From positions 93,081,470 through 93,145,469 of the forward strand of contig OW121848.1 in assembly GCA_933228895.1 (NCBI GenBank): DNA of 64,000 bases, given 5' to 3'. Shown here piece after piece: positions 58,075-64,000 of the stretch. Positions within the stretch are counted from its first letter, which is position 1; every line of letters starts with the position of its first letter. Source of the stretch: Platycnemis pennipes. Lineage: Eukaryota; Arthropoda; Insecta; Odonata; Platycnemididae. The translations under genes and the position numbers were made by a program. The notes under the pieces are model-generated. The model worked only from the letters and a program-made list of their open reading frames with translations. It was not told where the DNA came from and did not search any database.

Positions 58075-58945
58075 AATAAGGAAAGGAGAGAGACAAGGCT
58101 GTGTAATGTATCCTGTTCTTTTTAATGTTTACTTCGAGAGGGCCATCGATGAATCAAAGGGAAGTCTTCTGGAGTGACTATCCATGGACAAAAAATGAGC
58201 ATGCTGAGATTTGCAGATGACATCGCACTCATAGCAGAGACAGAGAGGGATCTGAATAAGATGCTGATAACTATGGAAAGGACGATGACCAAATATCAAC
58301 TTAAGATCAATAAGAAGAAAACTAAGATAATGGTGTGCAGCAAGAAAGAGGTCAAAACCAACATTAAACTAGGAAAACAGAAACTGGATTACGTGAAAGA
58401 GTTCTGTTACCTGAGAAGCTGAGTAACTAATAATGGACGAAGCAAGAAATAGTCAGTAGAATAGCCCCAGCGAAGAGGGCATTCCATCAAAAGAGCAATT
58501 TACTTATAGCTAGAAATACAATTATTGGAATAAGGAAACAATACATTAGAACGTACATCTGGGGTGTGTTTCTTTATGGCAGTGAGGAGTGGACAATGAC
58601 AGCAGAGGAAAAGAAAGGGGAATTGGTGCTACAGAAGAATGAAAAAGATTAAAAAGATCAACCAAGTAAAGAGGAAGTCCTAAGAAGAGTGGGAGAAGTC
58701 TTCTGAATACCCTGAGAAGAAGACAACAACTTAATGGGCCACATCATGAGACATGATGGCCTGAGGAAGAAAATCGTTGCAGGACAAGATAATGGGAAGA
58801 ATGGAAAAGGATGGCCTCGTGTGAGATATATGGAACAAGTGATGAAGGATGTGAAAGAGAAGAAATACATAAACATGAAGAAATTAGTCGATAGAAGAAC
58901 TCAGTGGAGAGCTGCATCAAACCAATCTGATGACTGATGAAATTG
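58075..58945 (+). pseudogene. RTE-like LINE reverse transcriptase relic
   Basis: IRKGERQGCVMYPVLFNVYF (RT motif ahead of the active site), then FADDIALIAETERDLNKML (active site FADD, about 58210), INKKKTKIMVCSKK, and a C-terminal part GHIMRHDGLRKKIVAG...GWPRVRYMEQVMKDV..RTQWRAAS. The order and motifs are those of RTE-type elements. Several stops and shifts; the endonuclease half is absent. Confidence 0.85.
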
Positions 58946-59089
58946 ATGACCTACGTACACATTTAGACTTCATGTGTGCATGCTCCTAATCATATGTATG
59001 CGATCGATGAATATTGACTAATTACTCCAAAAGTAGTACTGTACCTCATAGTTCCATTTAGTAATAACATTTAACATCCACTCATACAC

Positions 59090-59873
59090 CTCTAGCAACA
59101 TTTAGCTCACCACCCTTCAAGCACAATCTACATCAACGCAATACTCTGTGAGTCAGGCATAATACTGAGCTAGTAACTGGGTGTGTGACAGGTCTGAACC
59201 ATCACCTAGCCAGCATTATCATGCATAAAATAAGTTTACACGAACTGCCATGCAGAAATTGAAAAAAAATTACATACACTATGTACATGCCACCGAGATA
59301 CACAAAAGCTACTGCCACGAGGAAAACATTAGACATGCAGTGAAGAGACAGCTGAAATTTAAGCTATTAATGACACTTAGTTTAAATAAACAAATAGTTT
59401 AAAAAAGTAATACAGGTTGAAGATTTTGCCATTTCTGTAAATACATATGTCATTTCTGTAAATACATAAACTATTAACATCGTACATTTCCTAGTGCATG
59501 CAAGTGTTACGCTTTTAAAACATCTAGAATTCATTTGCGCAAATGCCAAATTCGTTGACCCAGTAGTTGAAAAGGCACACTGCACTTCCAAGGAATACCC
59601 AGCAGGACGCCTGAAGGTCATGAGGCAGAAAATGAATAATCACAAATCATGCAACACGTACAGTCAACTAAGAGATAATTTTGGGAACATAAACATCCGT
59701 GGCATGTGGCCTCCGTGGCAGTATGTAGTGTATGTAATATTTTTTCAATGTCTGCATGTCAGCGAATTCTCATGCAGGCCTTGAAAAAATATTACATACA
59801 CTATTGCATTGCGTAATGCAGATGATACTATTTTGCACATGCTTGAAGGGTGGTGAGCTAAATGTTGCTAGAT
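59090..59873. mobile_element. Foldback element
   Basis: Outer arms TAGCAACATTTAGCTCACCA (59094 on) and its inverse TGGTGAGCTAAATGTTGCTA (to about 59872) extend over the following CCCTTCAAGCA. An inner inverted pair is at 59726-59803. A third copy of the inner arm (CATGCAGAAATTGAAAAAAA...) is at 59251-59283. About 0.8 kb, no coding sequence supported. Confidence 0.75.
59726..59803. ncRNA. Long hairpin resembling a microRNA precursor
   Basis: 23 perfect base pairs (59726-59748 with 59781-59803), then a few mismatches and 7 more pairs (CTGCATG/CATGCAG), closing a 12-nt loop near 59759-59770. It is 78 nt in all. Size and shape fit a precursor hairpin, but it is part of a foldback transposon, so function is unproven. 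Confidence 0.35.
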
Positions 59874-60034
59874 GTGTGCAAATTGATGTGAAACACAGAA
59901 GTTGGTTATGAATCTAGCAGGCAAATGTGAGTGAATTAATAGTATGGTATCTAATCTATGCGTACGAAAGTAACTCTGCCAAATATTTCTCTTCCGATCG
60001 AACAATGTAATATACGATGCTGTTCATGTAACAT

Positions 60035-60115
60035 CTAAATCTCCGCGATACCCGCAAGCCACCACGATGGTGTGTGGCAGGGGTTGAAGATCACCAAACA
60101 TGCATTACTGACATG
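60035..60115 (-). repeat. LINE 3' end, copy 2
   Basis: CGCGATACCCGCAAGCCACC then GATGGTGTGTGGCAGGGGTTG, then CACCAAACATGCATTAC; same family as 57325-57410, no attached coding part. Confidence 0.75.
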
Positions 60116-61640
60116 CAACTACGCTACTACAATGAAACGTTAGGTAAAATCACAAGCAGCTAGATGGTAAATGTCTATATGGATATAATCCTAGCGTCAA
60201 ACGCTGAGATTAACTTCACAAATCACCAAATAGAAAAAATATCAATTCCTACGTGTAAGCCAGTAGATATTATCCCGTGAGCTGGAAGCACCAAGAAGCA
60301 GCAACAAATCAAATATAATTTCGAACTTTAACAAACCTCGCAAATCTCTTCAGTACACGTTCTAATTCTTGGATCTACTTTTCCTCGTTAAGTTCCAACG
60401 TAACAGCTGTCCGTGAGAATGAACGAATTATGCACGTTTTTTCAAAGTTTATGACAACAATATTCAATCATACGAAAGTTCAGGAAGCTACAACGTAGTT
60501 CATTAAATGCAATTGTTAAATGTAACAGAACGACAGGAACTGCAGGTAAAATAGAATTACACACCAGTTATGTCACTATTATTTTCAACTAAAGGAACTG
60601 CTTACCATTGTTGACTACAATTCAGCACCACAATTATCGTTGTGTGTACAAACAGTCATCCGCTAACAACACTATTAGCACGAGTAAAACACTTTAACAT
60701 CACGAATTAAGCCATTGCATAACCATATTCATCGACTCTAAAATCCGAAAACAATAAGACTAAAATTAATGGGCTTGTGTGCGCGTGAGTGTTTTAACAG
60801 CTCGTGCAACCATTATGACACAATTGAACCGTCTATCAACTTATACCACGCAAAATGGGGTTTACAAGGGCATTCACAGCCTTCTACTATACTAAACAAC
60901 GAACGCCTTAATCACGTACTCTTGTTTGCACACAACGCCATGACTATAACCGACCACGTGGTCAAAATTGATGTCGTGCGGCTTTTTAAACATTAATACA
61001 CAAATAACTGTACCAGAAGGAATTCATACCTTGGTTTCTTTCATCAAATTACTAACTAAATGAAAAGAAAAACACGCGCTCCTACAGAGCAACATGTTGT
61101 TACGTGCACTAATAACAAACACGAATGCGATATCATAAACATGAAATCATGGAATAAATTCTCAACTGGGAACTTACCAACTTCGCAAGCAATGGCCCGC
61201 TGCACAAGGAGTCGTGTAAACACCTCACCTACTTTACAATATTGAACATTAAACTTGACCTCCCCCACTTCCCACGACGCTGCTACCTCCAATCCCGCTT
61301 TCCCAACCTTTCCCACAATTCTGCAGTGCGTCCAATAGCTGTCATTGGTAGTTTGCCACCAGATGTCAGGTGCATATATGGTTTATTACAGCGCTAACTA
61401 ACGGGAGTAAAACGCCACTCGTTGGCGCCAAAATTATAAGTTTTGTTCTCGACGTTATAGACTGTAAAAGTCAAAAAGAACCGACATTTAAAAGAAAAGA
61501 GTTACATAACGTAAAATAAGATTGCACAAGATTCAACTGCTATTTCCGATAAAAATATATTGCAGCTTGATAAATGGCTTAAGTCCTGCAATATCAAGAT
61601 GGCAAATAATGCTACATTATCTCAGCCTTGATAGTGATAC
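60116..61640 (-). promoter_or_regulatory. piwi: Probable upstream/promoter region of piwi, unresolved first exon
   Basis: No coding gene seen. On the minus strand there are donor-like sites at about 61177 (GTTG|GTAAGTTC) and 61028 (CCAAG|GTATGA). The DNA just upstream (61180-61440) is somewhat GC-richer than average, so a non-coding first exon could lie here. No TATA box or other decisive signal; position is inferred from the acceptor at 57227. Confidence 0.25.
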
Positions 61641-61837
61641 TTATACTTCATTGTGCTTACATGCCACACACCCTCGCGGTGGCTTGCAGGGTATCGTATA
61701 GATGTTACATTTTATGAGTGGCCGGAAAGCTAACTCCAAAAAAATATAGGATAAAACATAACCACTATGAACGTATGCGGTAGCTTGCAGGATATCATAT
61801 ATGACATATCATCATATCATGTATCATATCATATATT

Positions 61838-62967
61838 ATATCTATATCGACGACATACCCTGCAAGCCACCTCGAGGGTGTGTGGCGAGGGGTGCATCCA
61901 CACCAGGAACAATGACACAACAAACAAAAATGAACACTACAAAGCAAACACTACACCTTTAAAAGTACCTAATTGGGGAAAAAAGAAGAAAAACTACCAA
62001 ATCCCAATCATGTAGGACACACCCATGAATACCATGCATGCCTTGAAACCCGACACCAATTTCATGGATAAGCATGCAAAAAAAAGGAATTTCATGCAAG
62101 TCACACGTTGATTTGAACATGCAGGTAATAAAAAAAAACTATCGACCTGAATATTACCTCTACAATTATTACCGTTTTACGCGATGTTTAATGTTCTGAT
62201 CACGAATCGTACGCGGATAAAACCACATATCATATCATATATTACCACACTTAGAATATGCTGCGAGCATATTGTACCCTTATGAAGCATGCTTAATTTA
62301 CGAATTAGATCGAGTACAAAGAAGAGCGGCGAGATTTATGTAAAAGGGTGTTACGATAGGGAAAGCAGTGTGTCTGGTATGTTAGCCGAATTGGGATGGG
62401 AATCGCTGTCACAACTTAGGCTGAATTATAGACTTAATCTTATGGGAAATTTAAGGAGGGGAATTTCATTAATGACGTCAATCATATATTGCTGGCTCCG
62501 ACTTATTATGGTAGGCTCGATAATTCTAATAAAATTAAGGAGATATATTGCAGCATGGAAAGGTTTAAAATGTAATTTTTTCCACGCACGATTCGGGATC
62601 AGAATGTTAGACATCGCGTAAATCCGTAATAGTTATAGAGGTAATATTCATAGTAAGTCTAAGTATGTTTTTATTTCCTGCATGTACAAATCAAGGTGTA
62701 ACTCTCATGCATTGCTTTTTTTTGCACGCATGAATATCTATGAAATTGGTGTCGGGTTTCAAGTCATGCATGGTATTCATGGGTGTGTCCTACATGATTG
62801 GGATTTGGTAGTTTTTCTTCTTTTTTCCCCAATTACTTTTAAAGGTGTAGTGTTTGCTTTGTAGTGTCCATTTTTGTTTGTTGTGTCATTGTTCCTGGTG
62901 TGGATGCACCCTTCGCCACACACCCTCGAGGTGGCTTGCAGGGTATGTCGTAGATATAGATACGTAC
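61838..62967. mobile_element. LINE copy with inverted 3' segments
   Basis: 61838-62222 and about 62568-62967 are inverted copies (385-400 bp, few differences) of a LINE 3' end, including the FPRTIRDQN codons and the ACCCTGCAAGCCACC tail. Between them (62255-62570, plus strand) lies the preceding RT C-terminal part of the right-hand copy. The layout looks like a 5' inversion or two head-to-head insertions. Confidence 0.8.
62255..62965 (+). pseudogene. LINE RT C-terminal fragment, broken
   Basis: Reads (with a frameshift) PHLEYAASILYPYEACLIYE, DRVQRRAAR, then GMLAELGWESLSQLRLNYRL, the conserved C-terminal domain of Jockey/CR1-like LINE ORF2. The same family occurs at 63323-63736. Ends with the LINE 3' UTR at 62690-62965. 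Confidence 0.75.
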
Positions 62968-63322
62968 ACGTACAATCTATGTAATACCGAACCACCGCAA
63001 GGGTGTGTGGCAAATGGGGGAAGAACACATAACATGCCCTACTAGAATACAAGTAAGAGCTATGTTGCCACTACTTTATGGAGAGATGTTAGATGCAAAA
63101 TTCACATGCAACAAAATGATTAGTAAATGTGGGTGTAATGTGTGAGATTGATAGATACATAATTTCCTGCAAATCACCAGAAAGGTGAATAGCGGAAGGC
63201 GAATTCACACCAAAAATACATTATATATTATGTTTAAAAAAAATAGTTGCTGTGCTATTCAACCCATTTAAGCTATAGCTTATTACGCTTAAATTATTGT
63301 TTTTATCTTCCACAACACCGAA

Positions 63323-63975
63323 TTGAAGTTTACACTTATACAATATTTTAATATAACTTTTGTATGGGATCCCTACGAAATCGGTCTAAGTAATGAACTT
63401 GAACGTGTGCAGCGAAGATCGGCAAGATTTGTAAAGGGACGATACGATAATTATATTACCGTAACCAGTCTATTAAATGAATTGAAATGGGAATCATTGT
63501 CATATCGCAGGTTGAAATTTAGACTTAATCTCTTCCACAAATTCCAAGGCAATATTTTCAGTGATGATGTTAAAAATATTTTACGAACCCCAACTTACTA
63601 TGGCAGACTGGACCATAATCATAAAGTTAGAGAAATTGATAGCCGAACTGACCGATTCAAAATGTCCTCTTTCCCTCGCACAATAAGAGATACGAATAAC
63701 GGTAAATATGTCCTATCGGAGAGTAGCAATGAATAGCATTGGTAGCTGCATGTTGGTATGAGTACTTAAAGCTAACCCTACTAACAGAATGTTTTTGCAT
63801 GTTTTCTTTGCAATTTCTATCTTTTTTAAATATTGTAGTTCTGACTACTATATTAATACTATTCCTTTTTTATGCATGATATGTAGTGCATGTTTGGTGA
63901 GCAATCACCCCCTGCCACACACCCTTGTGGTGGCTTACAGGGTATTATGTAGATGTAGATGTAGATGAATATTAC
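63323..63975 (+). pseudogene. LINE ORF2 C-terminus with 3' UTR and tail
   Basis: An open frame to the stop at 63736 carrying WDPYEIGLSNELERVQRRSA, RFVKGRYD, LLNELKWESLSYRRLKFRLN and SFPRTIRDTNN, the C-terminal part of a Jockey/CR1-superclade ORF2 after the RT domain. It is 5'-truncated, as most LINE copies are. The 3' UTR runs to a GTAGATGTAGATGTAGATG tail at about 63949-63967, probably the microsatellite-like end used by this family. Separate small tail copies lie at 61655-61710 and 62975-63050. Confidence 0.82.
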
Positions 63976-64000
63976 TAATCCTATTTCATGCTTGATATCT

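Overview
This is a stretch of an AT-rich animal nuclear genome, very probably an arthropod: spliced exons with canonical GT..AG borders, introns from about 80 bp to 16 kb, and a transposon load (Tigger/pogo, piggyBac, Penelope-like, Copia, RTE-like and other LINEs, tRNA-headed SINEs) typical of arthropods. I cannot name the species. There is no prokaryotic gene organisation. || The one host gene I can support is a PIWI-clade Argonaute (piwi/aubergine type) on the minus strand. Its start codon is at 57216-57214. I can join 16 coding exons in a continuous frame (853 codons, all phases consistent) down to 339. The last exon(s), with the catalytic His, lie beyond the left edge. The protein has an arginine/glycine-rich N-terminus, N domain, PAZ, MID and most of PIWI, with two of the catalytic Asp residues and the Glu finger visible. 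The exons sit in short-intron clusters (42.1-42.6, 34.6-35.5, 1.7-2.3 kb) separated by large introns full of transposons. || Region by region (left to right = 3' to 5' of the gene): 0.3-2.3 kb, PIWI-domain exons 16-14. 2.3-18.7 kb, intron 13: a complete-ended piggyBac element (2664-5587), an inverted-repeat element at 6.7 kb, a 1.3 kb dispersed repeat (9.8-11.1 kb), and a Tigger transposon (about 11.15-18.44 kb) interrupted by a head-to-head palindromic pair of Penelope-like elements (11811-14882, with a 14-bp target duplication) and by a decayed piggyBac (about 15.06-17.43 kb). 18.7-22.4 kb, exons 13 and 12 around a second Tigger (19331-21833). 22.4-31.6 kb, intron 11 with a truncated Tigger-derived repeat, a SINE and a third Tigger (25847-29869). 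31.6-35.5 kb, exons 11-7 with a Tc1/IS630-type relic. 35.5-41.9 kb, intron 6 with a 1.33 kb terminal-inverted-repeat element holding a GATA/TATC-rich tandem block. 41.9-42.6 kb, exons 6-4. 42.6-57.0 kb, exons 3, 2 and 1 separated by introns with SINEs, small elements, a Copia relic (48.97-50.73 kb) and an intact-ended copy of the Tigger-derived repeat (53382-55292). 57.2-64 kb, upstream region: RTE-like LINE relic, a foldback element with a microRNA-precursor-like hairpin, and a cluster of LINE 3' ends. || The window shows a transposon-silencing gene whose own introns hold many transposon families. The most notable structure is the ~1.3 kb-arm Penelope palindrome in intron 13. If co-transcribed with piwi it would fold into a long double-stranded RNA, and both its outer ends carry a hammerhead-ribozyme-like motif.
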